Assembly (NCBI GenBank): GCA_003670425.1
Contig: QWRL01000003.1
Coordinates: 10,930-41,281, forward strand
Direction of reading: 5' to 3'
Length of the DNA: 30,352 bases
DNA from: Chloroflexota bacterium
GTDB taxonomy: Bacteria; Chloroflexota; Anaerolineae; Anaerolineales; UBA11657
In this document: in pieces, positions 1 to 8,214 of the stretch
Layout: each line of letters opens with the position of its first letter
How positions within the stretch are numbered: the first letter of the stretch is position 1
Program-made: the position numbers and the translations under genes
Notes under the pieces: generated by a model
The model's database searches: none
What the model was told of the DNA's origin: nothing
Seen by the model: the letters and a program-made list of their open reading frames with translations, nothing else

Positions 1-23
1 GCCCGCGCCTGCCGCAGCACTTG

Positions 24-53
24 GCGCCCGCAACTTGCGGGCGCTTTTATTTT
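24..53 (+). terminator. Rho-independent terminator of a plus-strand gene left of the window
   Basis: A perfect 8-bp GC stem (GCGCCCGC / GCGGGCGC) with an AACTT loop is followed by TTTTATTTT. The T-run is on the plus strand, so it ends a gene that lies left of the window and converges on the biotinyl-carrier gene. On the minus strand the hairpin has no T-run after it, so it is at best a weak stop for the carboxylase operon. Confidence 0.8.
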
Positions 54-95
54 GCGCCAGCGCCTTGGTGGGGCAGGCGGGCCGGTATCCCGCCC

Positions 96-596
96 TCAGA
101 CGAGGGCGAGCAGCAGTGCGTGCTGTTCCACGCTCTGGCCGGCCTGCGCCCGAATGCGCTGCACCGTGCCGGCGCGCGGTGCGCGCAGCTCGTTTTGCAT
201 CTTCATTGATTCGAGCACAAGCAGCAAGTCGCCTTTTTCCACCGGCTGGCCGTCCGCCACCGGTACGCTGACCACCAAGCCCGGCATGGGTGCTTTGAGC
301 AGGAACTCGCGCCCGGCAGCATCTGCCTGCAAGCCGCCGAGCTGCGCAAGGCGCTGCATGCGTTCGTCGGCCACGCTCACTGTGTAACGGTCGCCGCGGT
401 GCAGCACCTGCCAGCCCTCCGCGTCGTACTCAATGTATGCCTCGTGCGATCCGCCATCCAGTAGCAGCGAGTACAACGGTTGGTGGCTTACAGATTCAAA
501 ATCAACTGCAAAGATCTCGCCGTCGACTGTGATCTGATGCGCGCTGTTGATCTCAATCTGGTATGTATTGCCGTTGACGGAGGTGGTGTATTTCAT
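96..596 (-). CDS. Biotinyl carrier subunit of acyl-CoA carboxylase
   Basis: This 166-residue protein carries the covalently bound biotin that moves CO2 from the biotin carboxylase to the carboxyltransferase. The C-terminal 70 residues form a biotinyl/lipoyl fold with the classic ESMKM motif, and the biotinylated lysine is Lys132. A PMPG turn lies before it, as in the family. The N-terminal half is the beta-rich linker typical of short, unfused carriers of propionyl/acetyl-CoA carboxylases. The ATG at 596 overlaps the stop of the biotin carboxylase gene by 4 bases (ATGA), so the two are probably translationally coupled. A longer reading to 626 would push into the upstream gene and adds no homologous residues. 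It is the last gene of its operon. The substrate (acetyl- or propionyl-CoA) cannot be told from this subunit. Confidence 0.92.
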   Translation of the reverse strand: MKYTTSVNGNTYQIEINSAHQITVDGEIFAVDFESVSHQPLYSLLLDGGSHEAYIEYDAEGWQVLHRGDRYTVSVADERMQRLAQLGGLQADAAGREFLLKAPMPGLVVSVPVADGQPVEKGDLLLVLESMKMQNELRAPRAGTVQRIRAQAGQSVEQHALLLALV

Positions 597-2098
597 CGGT
601 GCATGCGCTCCCAGCGCCCAACCCATTTCCAGTTGCTGGTGTCGCGCACGTTGTGCTGCTGGATGTGCGCCGTCTGCTGGCCCTGTTGGTGTGCCACCAG
701 CGTGGCCAGAATGGCTGCGATGCGCGGGTTGGTGGGCGGCTTGTCCGCCACGTGGAAGTCCTCATCCAAAAAGCGCGTGGTGAACTTGCCGGCCATAAAG
801 CGGTGGCTGTCGAGCAGCTTTTGGTGGAACGGAATTGTTGTCTTCACGCCGATCAGCCGGTAGTCTTCGAGAGCGCGGCGCATGCGCAGCAGCGCTTCGC
901 CGCGCGATTCGCCATAACAAATTAATTTTGTAAGCAGCGAATCGTAATAGGGCGAGACGGTGTAGCCGGCGTACACGCCGGTGTCCACGCGCACACCCGG
1001 GCCGGTGGGCAGGATGCTGGTGGTGATAGTGCCGATGGACGGCAGAAAACCGTTGTAAGGATCCTCGGAATTGATGCGGCACTCGATGGCATGGCCGGTC
1101 ATGCGCACTTCAGATTGCTTGCGGCTGAGTTTGCGGCCGCGCGCAATGCGGATTTGTTCCTTAACAATGTCGATGCCCGTCACCAACTCAGTTACCGGAT
1201 GCTCCACTTGCAGGCGCGTGTTCATTTCCAGAAAAAACAAGTTGCGGTCTTCGTCCATTAGGAACTCAACCGTGCCGGCATTGGCGTAGCCCACGGCACT
1301 GGCCACTTTGCAGGCCAGCGCGCCCATGCGCTGGCGCAGTTCTTCGTCGTCGCCCACAAACGGGGAGGGCGCTTCCTCCAGCAGCTTTTGGTGGCGGCGC
1401 TGAATGGAGCACTCACGCTCGCCGAGGTGAATGACGTTGCCCTCCATGTCTGCCAAAATTTGCACTTCAATGTGGCGCGCGTTTGGCAGCAGGCGCTCCA
1501 GATAAAGTGTGCCATCGCCAAAGGCGGCCAGCGCCTCCGAGTGCGCAGCGGCCAGTGCCGCCGGAAGCTCGGCTTGGCTTGCGGCACTGCGCATGCCTTT
1601 GCCGCCGCCGCCGGCTGCCGCTTTCACAAGCAGCGGGAATCCAACATCGGCAGCCGCCGCAATTAACTCCGCATCGCTCAGGTGTGCGCGCGCATCAGTG
1701 CCCGGCACAATTGGCACGCCGGCCGCGAGCGCAGCTGCGCGCGCGCGCGCCTTGTCGCCCATTACGGAGATGGCCCCGGGCGGCGGGCCGATGAAAGCCA
1801 GCCCCGCTGCCGCGCAGGCGGATGCAAAATCTGCGCGCTCGGAAAGGAAACCGTAGCCGGGATGAATGGCGTCGGCGCCGGACTTGCGCGCTGCATCGAG
1901 AATTTTGTCGGCGCGCAAATACGACTCGCGCGCGGCGGACGGCCCAATGTAGTAAGCCTGGTCAGCGCGGTGCACATGCATCGCATTGCGATCCGCATCG
2001 GAGTAGACCGCAACCGTGGCAATGCCAAGCTCATGGCATGCGCGCAAAATGCGCACGGCAATCTCGCCGCGGTTGGCAATCAGAATCTTGTTAATCAT
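593..2098 (-). CDS. Biotin carboxylase subunit of acyl-CoA carboxylase
   Basis: This 501-residue ATP-grasp enzyme carboxylates the biotin of the carrier using bicarbonate and ATP. Visible landmarks are the N-terminal ILIANRGEIA segment, Lys116 and Lys159 for ATP, the glycine-rich GGGGKG loop at 163-168, and the EMNTRLQVEHPVTE signature near 291-304 with metal- and bicarbonate-binding Glu291, Asn293 and Arg295. The length fits the AccC/PccA class without a fused carrier domain. About 45 C-terminal residues extend past the usual domain end and look like a short linker. The start is ATG at 2098 with no SD. It follows the SGNH gene after 49 bases and overlaps the carrier gene by 4 bases. AccC, PccA and MccA subunits cannot be separated here, so no symbol is given. 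Confidence 0.95.
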   Translation of the reverse strand: MINKILIANRGEIAVRILRACHELGIATVAVYSDADRNAMHVHRADQAYYIGPSAARESYLRADKILDAARKSGADAIHPGYGFLSERADFASACAAAGLAFIGPPPGAISVMGDKARARAAALAAGVPIVPGTDARAHLSDAELIAAAADVGFPLLVKAAAGGGGKGMRSAASQAELPAALAAAHSEALAAFGDGTLYLERLLPNARHIEVQILADMEGNVIHLGERECSIQRRHQKLLEEAPSPFVGDDEELRQRMGALACKVASAVGYANAGTVEFLMDEDRNLFFLEMNTRLQVEHPVTELVTGIDIVKEQIRIARGRKLSRKQSEVRMTGHAIECRINSEDPYNGFLPSIGTITTSILPTGPGVRVDTGVYAGYTVSPYYDSLLTKLICYGESRGEALLRMRRALEDYRLIGVKTTIPFHQKLLDSHRFMAGKFTTRFLDEDFHVADKPPTNPRIAAILATLVAHQQGQQTAHIQQHNVRDTSNWKWVGRWERMHR

Positions 2099-2147
2099 TG
2101 GCGCGCTGGTAATTGGCGGGTGCGACCCGTGGTGCAGTTCAGATTGA

Positions 2148-3518
2148 TCATTGCAAAATTAAATCCGGCGCCATTGCCTGCACAAGGAAGGCAGCATAGA
2201 GTGAGTACCCATATGAGTTGAAGTGCAATCCCTGATGATAGAGCATCTCGGTCTGGGCGTGTGCGCGCAGGTCGGCGGTTGGGTCCACAAAACGGATTTT
2301 AAGCTCTTGTGAAAGTTTTGCCAGCGTGGCCGCATTTCCCTGCTGTGCCTGCACCTCGCGCTCGTGGTCGGCGGCATCGTCGGCGCGCGCCGCCCAGATT
2401 ACGCGGTCAGCCGCAATGTAGGCAATGGCAATTTGCGTGTCGGCGCGCACAGCCCGCACGGTTGTGGCAAAGTCGCGAATGGTTTGCAGTGCGCAAGCAG
2501 CGGCCGTTACATCCGCAGGCTGCTCGCGCTGCTTGTGCAGCAGGTTGGGTGTGTCGGCGCGCAGGCCCTCAAGCACGAACAAGCCCAGCCGGCCAAAAGT
2601 TTTTTCATAGACGGGGTTTTGCCACTTGACTGTGGCGGAAGCCGCCAGTGTGGCTGCGTTGCGCAGGCCGCGCTGCGCAAGGTGCTTGAGCTCGCTGCCC
2701 GGTGCGGAGGAAACCGCCGGGGCGTTGGGGTCGAAGCGCCGCGTGTCGGCTGCCAAGCTCTCCGGACCGAAGTTGCAGCTGCCGGCATCATTGGCAGCGT
2801 AGTAGTTGGCAATGACCATGCGTGGTGCTACGCCGCCAGCTACCGCATCTACAAAGCGCTTGTACTGCAGAGCCCAGTGGTTGGTGCTCTGGCCGTGCAT
2901 GCCTGCCGAGTAGATGCGCGCAGCTGGCAGCAGGCTGCGCATCACATCGGCAATCGTAATCTGTGATTCCTGCCCCTCGGTGAACGAATCGCCTATCAGT
3001 AAAATATCCACCGCTGGATTTTGCGCAAGATAGCCAACCGGGTTGCGATAGCCGTGCTCATCATAAAATCCGTCGACGGTTGGGGTCAGCGGATTGCCCC
3101 AGTAATTTCCGTCTGCGCCAAACACAACTTCGTTTTGCTTGTTGGCTGTCTTCCAGCGCCCGTAGCGTGCTTGCGCTTCAAGAGACATGGCCGACACCAG
3201 CTGCACGGGCAGCGCGGGCGCAAATTGAAACAGCAGGCGGTCAACCAGCAGCAGCACAGGCACAAGGATCAGCGCATTCATGCCCAGCAGGGCTGCGACA
3301 CGCGGCAGGCGCAGGCTCACCGCCAGCAGCACTATGCCGGCGCAAATTACCAGCAGTTGCTGAACGCCAAGGCCGCTGCCGTCACCAACGCTTGCATAAT
3401 CTGCAAGCGCTCCGACCGCAATCATCAGTGCGGCAAACCCAAGTGCGATGTAGCGGAAGAACGCCGCGAAGGCGGAGGCGGGTGCGCGCATGCGCTTTTC
3501 TTGCGCGGCAGCTGGCAT
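2148..3518 (-). CDS. Membrane-anchored SGNH-hydrolase-like protein
   Basis: About 456 residues. Three hydrophobic segments near residues 20-38, 51-69 and 76-96 are followed by a large domain with an SGNH/GDSL core. The GDSFTEG nucleophile motif puts the serine at about residue 178, an Asn-containing YYAAND stretch follows, and LHFNSYGY near the C-terminus supplies the candidate catalytic His (about 432). This is the plan of AlgX/DltD-like acetyltransferase or esterase proteins that act on cell-surface polymers outside the membrane. The substrate is unknown. The start is uncertain: ATG at 3518 lies 10 bases past the carboxyltransferase stop, ATG at 3491 has an AAGAAAAG stretch before it, and the longest reading (3593) would overlap the upstream gene. 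Its place between two carboxylase subunits is unusual. Confidence 0.75.
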   Translation of the reverse strand: MPAAAQEKRMRAPASAFAAFFRYIALGFAALMIAVGALADYASVGDGSGLGVQQLLVICAGIVLLAVSLRLPRVAALLGMNALILVPVLLLVDRLLFQFAPALPVQLVSAMSLEAQARYGRWKTANKQNEVVFGADGNYWGNPLTPTVDGFYDEHGYRNPVGYLAQNPAVDILLIGDSFTEGQESQITIADVMRSLLPAARIYSAGMHGQSTNHWALQYKRFVDAVAGGVAPRMVIANYYAANDAGSCNFGPESLAADTRRFDPNAPAVSSAPGSELKHLAQRGLRNAATLAASATVKWQNPVYEKTFGRLGLFVLEGLRADTPNLLHKQREQPADVTAAACALQTIRDFATTVRAVRADTQIAIAYIAADRVIWAARADDAADHEREVQAQQGNAATLAKLSQELKIRFVDPTADLRAHAQTEMLYHQGLHFNSYGYSLYAAFLVQAMAPDLILQ

Positions 3519-3528
3519 GGCGCCGTGC

Positions 3529-5079
3529 CTAGAGGGGAATGTTGCCGTGTTTCTTGGCCGGGTTGGCGTCGCGCTTGTTGCCGAGGGCCTCAAGCGCGTT
3601 GATTAAACGCGGGCGCGTCTCGCGCGGCTCAATCACATCATCAAGATAGCCCCACGATGCGGCCACATACGGGTTGGCAAACGCGCTGCGGTACTCGTCC
3701 ACCAGCTCGCGCTTGCGCGCCTCCGGGTCGGCCGCATCCGCCAGCTGCTGCCGGAAGATCACGTTGACGGCGCCCTCCGGCCCCATCACCGCAATTTCCG
3801 CCGAAGGCCACGCAAAGTTCACATCACCCCGGATGTGTTTGCTGCTCATCACATCGTAGGCGCCGCCATAAGCTTTGCGCGTGATCACCGTCAACTTGGG
3901 AACGGTGGCCTCGCAATAGGCGTACAGCAGCTTGGCGCCGTGGCGGATGATGCCCGCATGTTCCTGTGCCGTGCCCGGCAAAAATCCAGGCACATCCACA
4001 AAAGTAATCAAGGGCAGGTTGAAGCAGTCGCAGAAGCGCACAAAGCGCGCGGCTTTTTCTGATGCGTTGATGTTGAGCACGCCCGCCAGATGCGCGGGCT
4101 GGTTGGCAACGATGCCCACACTGTGTCCGCCCAGGCGTGCAAAGCCCACCACAATATTGGGCGCAAATAATTCATGCATCTCAAAAAAATCGCCATCGTC
4201 CATCACCAGCTTGATCACGTCGCGGATCTCGTACGGCTTGCTGGCGTTGGCCGGAATGATGTCGTCGAGTGCCGCCTCCATGCGCAGCGGATCATCGCTC
4301 GAAGCTTTTGCGGGCGGATCCTCCATGTTGTTCTGCGGCAGGTAGCTGAGCAGCATGCGCAGCATATACAGGCAGTCCGCCTCGGTTTCGGCTACGCGAT
4401 GGCACACGCCGGAAATTTGCGCGTGCGTCATGGCGCCGCCCAGCTCTTCAAAAGTCACATCTTCCTGCGTGACGGCCTTCACCACATCGGGGCCGGTGAC
4501 AAACATGTAGGAAGAGTTCTGCACCATCAAGATGAAGTCCGTGAGGGCGGGCGAGTACACAGCACCGCCGGCACACGGGCCCATGATGGCGCTTAGCTGC
4601 GGGATCACGCCGCTCGCGAGCGTATTGCGCAGGAAGATGTCGGCAAAGCCGCCCAGCGACACCACGCCTTCTTGAATGCGCGCTCCGCCGGAGTCGTTCA
4701 AGCCGATTATGGGCGCACCCGTCTTGCGCGCCATGTCCATCACTTTGCAAATCTTGTCGGCATGCACGCGCGAGAGCGAGCCGCCCAAAACTGTGAAGTC
4801 CTGCGAATAGACGTACACCAGCCGCCCGTCAATTGTGCCCCAGCCTGTGACAACGCTGTCGCCAAGTGTCTTGCGCTGGTCAAGGCCAAACTCACGCTCG
4901 CGGTGCGTGACGAACATGTCCAGCTCGCGAAAGGAACCCTTGTCGAGCAGCAGGTCCAAGCGTTCGCGCGCGGTCAGGCGGCCGCGTTTGTGTTGCTGCG
5001 CAATTTTGTCGGCGCCACCGCCCTGCAGTGCCTCTGCCCGCATGGCGCGGAGCTCTGCAATTTTTGGATCTTCAGTCAT
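3529..5079 (-). CDS. Acyl-CoA carboxylase carboxyltransferase (PccB type)
   Basis: This 516-residue crotonase-fold enzyme moves the carboxyl group from carboxybiotin to acyl-CoA. It has both halves of the PccB/AccD5 family: the N-half with the DSGGARIQEG and GPCAGGAVYSPA oxyanion-type motifs, and the C-half with FVDVPGFLPGTAQEHAG and RKAYGGAYDVM. The length matches propionyl-CoA carboxylase beta chains. The start at 5079 (MTEDPKIAEL) begins where family similarity begins, and the 45 extra upstream codons look like noncoding DNA. No SD is visible. It is the first gene of the operon, about 85 bases after an extended -10 promoter. Propionyl-CoA is the likeliest substrate, but acetyl-CoA or a branched acyl-CoA is possible. 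Confidence 0.95.
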   Translation of the reverse strand: MTEDPKIAELRAMRAEALQGGGADKIAQQHKRGRLTARERLDLLLDKGSFRELDMFVTHREREFGLDQRKTLGDSVVTGWGTIDGRLVYVYSQDFTVLGGSLSRVHADKICKVMDMARKTGAPIIGLNDSGGARIQEGVVSLGGFADIFLRNTLASGVIPQLSAIMGPCAGGAVYSPALTDFILMVQNSSYMFVTGPDVVKAVTQEDVTFEELGGAMTHAQISGVCHRVAETEADCLYMLRMLLSYLPQNNMEDPPAKASSDDPLRMEAALDDIIPANASKPYEIRDVIKLVMDDGDFFEMHELFAPNIVVGFARLGGHSVGIVANQPAHLAGVLNINASEKAARFVRFCDCFNLPLITFVDVPGFLPGTAQEHAGIIRHGAKLLYAYCEATVPKLTVITRKAYGGAYDVMSSKHIRGDVNFAWPSAEIAVMGPEGAVNVIFRQQLADAADPEARKRELVDEYRSAFANPYVAASWGYLDDVIEPRETRPRLINALEALGNKRDANPAKKHGNIPL

Positions 5080-5163
5080 TGTATTAGGTAAGTCTGTTGG
5101 TTGTAGTGGGCGGAAAAAGTTCGCGGCCGCCGGAAAAATAAACTTTGTGCGGGGCGTGGAATG

Positions 5164-5172
5164 AGTATAACA
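5164..5172 (-). promoter_or_regulatory. Extended -10 promoter of the carboxylase operon
   Basis: On the minus strand the sequence reads TGTTATACT, an extended -10 (TGn plus TATACT), with no good -35 at the usual spacing. It would start transcription near 5157 and leave a leader of about 78 bases before the carboxyltransferase ATG at 5079. It lies in the 181-base gap after the GT4 gene. Nothing else is evident in that gap. Confidence 0.55.
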
Positions 5173-5260
5173 TCGCGCCGGGTCACACTGGTGTCGCTGT
5201 GCGGCAGCCTGCAAAATTGGCTAGCCGAGCTGGGCGGCAGTTCGCCGCAGCAGGTTGCGG

Positions 5261-6430
5261 TTAGTGGCGCGCGGCAGACGCAGCGAATTTTTCCAGCACG
5301 GCACTGAAAAACTCCTCTGTGCGCCGGGCGATGGATGCCCAATCAAAACTGGTGGCCAGCACGCGGGCCCCTTGCGCCAGCGTGGCGCGCAATGCGGGAT
5401 CGGCCTGCAGCGTGCGCACTGCGGCGGCGAGTGCAGCGGGATCATTGGGCGGCACAAGCTGCACGTTTACATTGTGTTGCAGTTCGGGCACCCGGGTGGC
5501 CGGGTTGGTTGTTATGGTTGGGCAGCCATTGGCAAGGCACGCCATCAAGGTGCCGCGCCGCAGTGAGGCGCCGTCCGCATACGGCTGGACCAGCATGTCG
5601 CAACTCTGCAAGGCGGCTACGGTGTCCGCTTCACTTAGGTAACCAGTACGCAATATCTGCCCGTCAATGCCAAGTGATTGCGCCAGCTGAAGCAGCTGTT
5701 GGTTGTGAGCGGCATCAGTTTTGTCGCTTGCGCCGGCGCTGCCGCCAATCAGCACGACGCGGGCATTCATGCCGGATTGGCGCAGCAGCGCCAGCGTGCG
5801 CAGCACGGTCTCGCCACCCTTGCTGGTATTGAGAAAGCCGAAGTAACCAAGCAGGATCTCATCTGCCGCTACGCTGTGGGCCGCGCGCCACTGTGCCGGC
5901 GGGCAGGCTGCCGGCTGCAATAAGTTGCTGCCAATTGGAATTACCGCACTGCGCTGCAACTTGCTTGAGCCCGCAAGTTCCGCATGGTCGGCAATGTTGG
6001 TGGCAATTACGCCGGCTGCGCTGCTGGCAAGGCGCCGCAGCACCGCTGTGCGCAGCGCACCGGCTTTCGGAAACAGATATGGCGTGCGCAAATCATGGAA
6101 TGTAACCACCAGCGGCGGGCGCAGCCAGTGTGGCGCCAGATGAATGGGCAGGCGCATTGCACCGAATGCAGCAGCTTGGTATTGCAAATTGACAATGTCG
6201 AGGTCGGCGGTGCACTGGCGCACCCGCCACAGGTCCAGCCAGCCCCAATGCCGGGCAACGGGGTGCACTGTGTAAGGCGCGGAAAAGTGCTGCGTGGTCT
6301 GTGCGCTAAGTGTTGTGATCACGCGCACGGCATGACCACGGTCGGCCAGCGCGGTGGCCAGAATGCGGGTGAAGTCGGCGATGCCGCCATGCTGCGGCGG
6401 AAACTCGCCCGTGAGCAGGCCAATCTTCAT
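5261..6430 (-). CDS. GT4-family glycosyltransferase
   Basis: This 389-residue GT-B glycosyltransferase has an N-terminal acceptor domain (MKIGLLTGEFPPQHGGIADF, the usual glycine-rich opening) and a C-terminal nucleotide-sugar domain beginning near LLGYFGFLNTSKG. The usual donor-contact E-x7-E motif is not present. The matching region reads PYADGASLRRGTLMACLANG, a variant found in a subfamily of GT4 enzymes. It is the last gene of the rmd-gmd operon, 9 bases after the polyprenyl synthase, so a GDP-D-rhamnose or GDP-mannose donor is a fair inference. The acceptor is unknown. No membrane segment is seen, so it probably works at the cytoplasmic face. Confidence 0.85.
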   Translation of the reverse strand: MKIGLLTGEFPPQHGGIADFTRILATALADRGHAVRVITTLSAQTTQHFSAPYTVHPVARHWGWLDLWRVRQCTADLDIVNLQYQAAAFGAMRLPIHLAPHWLRPPLVVTFHDLRTPYLFPKAGALRTAVLRRLASSAAGVIATNIADHAELAGSSKLQRSAVIPIGSNLLQPAACPPAQWRAAHSVAADEILLGYFGFLNTSKGGETVLRTLALLRQSGMNARVVLIGGSAGASDKTDAAHNQQLLQLAQSLGIDGQILRTGYLSEADTVAALQSCDMLVQPYADGASLRRGTLMACLANGCPTITTNPATRVPELQHNVNVQLVPPNDPAALAAAVRTLQADPALRATLAQGARVLATSFDWASIARRTEEFFSAVLEKFAASAARH

Positions 6431-6439
6431 GGCCGCGTT

Positions 6440-7438
6440 TTACAAATCGCGATCGACTATAAACTCCGCAATCGCCAGCAGCGAACCGGCTGCGCTGCAG
6501 TCGGGCAGGTCTTGCAGAGCAGCCTGGCCGCGGCGCGCAAAAACCCGCGCTTCGTTGAGCGAACTGCGGATTGCAGCCGAGTTGCACACCGCCGAAACCA
6601 GCCGGTCACTCTGCACGCGGTCAATTGCCGCGCCGCGCATCACCGCCTGTGCATCTGCGTCCTGCGGCCGCAGCTTTGCATAGTGCAGCAAGGGCAGTGT
6701 TATCAATCCGTGGCGCATGTCGCTGCCTGCAGTTTTTCCGGTGCGGTCGGCGCTGCCGGAAAAGTCCAGAACATCGTCCACAATCTGGAATGCTGTGCCG
6801 ACTTCGCGGCCGTACGTGCGCAGCGCGTTTAAATGTGCGGGCGTTGCGCCGCCCAGTTCGCCGCCTGCTTCGGCGGCAAGCACAAACAGCGAAGCGGTCT
6901 TGGCATAGATGCGGTTGTAGTAGTCTGCGCCCGGCACAGCCGCGCCATTTGGAAACTTCTGCTGGATTTCGCCGTTCACAATCACCATCAGTGTGTTTGC
7001 AAACAGCTCCATCACGCGCACGCTGCCGGCCTGCGCTGCAAAGCTGGCCGCTCTGGCAAAGAGATAGTCGCCAGTGAGCACTGTGGCGTCCGGCGACCAG
7101 TTGGCATTCAGCGTGGCAGCGCCGCGGCGCAGCAATGAGCCGTCAATCAGGTCGTCATGCACCAGCGTGGCCGTGTGCAGCATTTCCACCGCAGCGGCCA
7201 GCGCTACGGTGAGGTCGCTGTCGGTGCCGAAGATTTGGCCGGCCAGCAGCGCAAGCGCCGGCCGCAGGCGCTTGCCGCCCGCCGCCAGCAGCTGCTCGGT
7301 GGCAGCGGTGAGCGCCGCATGCTGGTCGTGCGCAACCTCGGACAAGCGCACGCTAACTGCATCGAGTCCACTTTGCACCGGGGACAAAATGTCCGCCAGT
7401 GAAACAGCCGCCAATGGCATAGCGCTTGAGGCTGCCAT
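6440..7438 (-). CDS. All-trans polyprenyl diphosphate synthase
   Basis: This 332-residue prenyltransferase condenses isopentenyl diphosphate with an allylic diphosphate. It has GGKRLRP at 54-60, the first aspartate-rich motif HDDLID with Asp95, Asp96 and Asp99, and the second motif DDVLDFSG with Asp221, Asp222 and Asp225. Both bind Mg-diphosphate. The length fits the long-chain (quinone side-chain) class, though chain length cannot be set from motifs alone. The ATG at 7438 is 3 bases past the tatD stop, and the gene is followed after 9 bases by the glycosyltransferase. A role in menaquinone/ubiquinone tails is likely. A role in a polyprenyl carrier for the neighbouring sugar enzymes is less likely, since such carriers are made by cis-prenyltransferases. 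Confidence 0.93.
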   Translation of the reverse strand: MAASSAMPLAAVSLADILSPVQSGLDAVSVRLSEVAHDQHAALTAATEQLLAAGGKRLRPALALLAGQIFGTDSDLTVALAAAVEMLHTATLVHDDLIDGSLLRRGAATLNANWSPDATVLTGDYLFARAASFAAQAGSVRVMELFANTLMVIVNGEIQQKFPNGAAVPGADYYNRIYAKTASLFVLAAEAGGELGGATPAHLNALRTYGREVGTAFQIVDDVLDFSGSADRTGKTAGSDMRHGLITLPLLHYAKLRPQDADAQAVMRGAAIDRVQSDRLVSAVCNSAAIRSSLNEARVFARRGQAALQDLPDCSAAGSLLAIAEFIVDRDL

Positions 7439-7441
7439 CGC

Positions 7442-8206
7442 TTACCAGCCAAACATTGCCGCAGCGTTGGCGGATGTTGCCGCAGCCACTTGCGCAATTT
7501 CCATTTTGCGTTCGGCCGCAATTGCGGCGGCCACTTCCGCAACCAGCGCCGGCTCGTTGCGCTGGCCGCGGCGCGATTGCGGCGCGAGGAATGGCGCATC
7601 GGTTTCAAGCAAGATGCGGCCCAGTGGCGCTGCGCCTACCAGCTGCCGCAAGGCGTGTGCTTTGGGGTAGGTCACGGGTGCTGTCACGCCAATGCTGAAG
7701 CCGAGTTCAAGCAGCGCATCCAGGTCTTGCTGGCTGCCGCTAAAGGAGTGGAAGACGCCAGCGCGGTGGGCAGCGGGCCACGCCGCCACAATTGCGCGGG
7801 CGTCGGCAAAAGCCTCGCGGCAGTGGATGATGACCGGCAGGCAGCGGGCAGCTGCCAAGCCAAGCTGCGCTTCAAACTTTTCGCGCTGCACTGCGCGGTC
7901 CACCGCGTCACGATAATAATCGAGGCCAATTTCTCCAATCGCCACAACGCGCGGGTGGCCTGCGAGTAAATCAAGCTCGTGCAAAATTTCACCAAGGTAT
8001 TTTACCTGTTCGTTGGGATGGATGCCAACTGCGGCGTACACGGCCGCATGCTGGCCCGCAAGCTGCACGGCACTCTGGCTGCTTTCCAGGCTGGTGCCGG
8101 GATTGAGCAGGCGGCCGACGCCTGCGGTGCCTGCCCGCTCGATGACTTGTTTGCGATCCGCATCGAATGCACCAAAATCCAAGTGGCAGTGCGTGTCACA
8201 GAGCAC
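7442..8206 (-). CDS. TatD-family metal-dependent hydrolase/DNase
   Basis: This 254-residue TIM-barrel hydrolase has the family's opening DTHCHLD metal site (His6 and His8 with the start as residue 1), a central GEIGLDYY with the metal-binding Glu, PVIIHCREAF with a conserved His, and LLETDAPFLAP near the C-terminus. TatD proteins are 3'-5' exonucleases linked to DNA repair and DNA fragmentation. The reading frame stays open to 8554, but that stretch lies inside the phosphohexomutase gene. The GTG at 8206, 8 bases past that gene's stop, gives the normal family length. Its presence in a sugar-nucleotide operon looks like simple co-transcription. Confidence 0.92.
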   Translation of the reverse strand: MLCDTHCHLDFGAFDADRKQVIERAGTAGVGRLLNPGTSLESSQSAVQLAGQHAAVYAAVGIHPNEQVKYLGEILHELDLLAGHPRVVAIGEIGLDYYRDAVDRAVQREKFEAQLGLAAARCLPVIIHCREAFADARAIVAAWPAAHRAGVFHSFSGSQQDLDALLELGFSIGVTAPVTYPKAHALRQLVGAAPLGRILLETDAPFLAPQSRRGQRNEPALVAEVAAAIAAERKMEIAQVAAATSANAAAMFGW

Positions 8207-8214
8207 GGCCGCCG

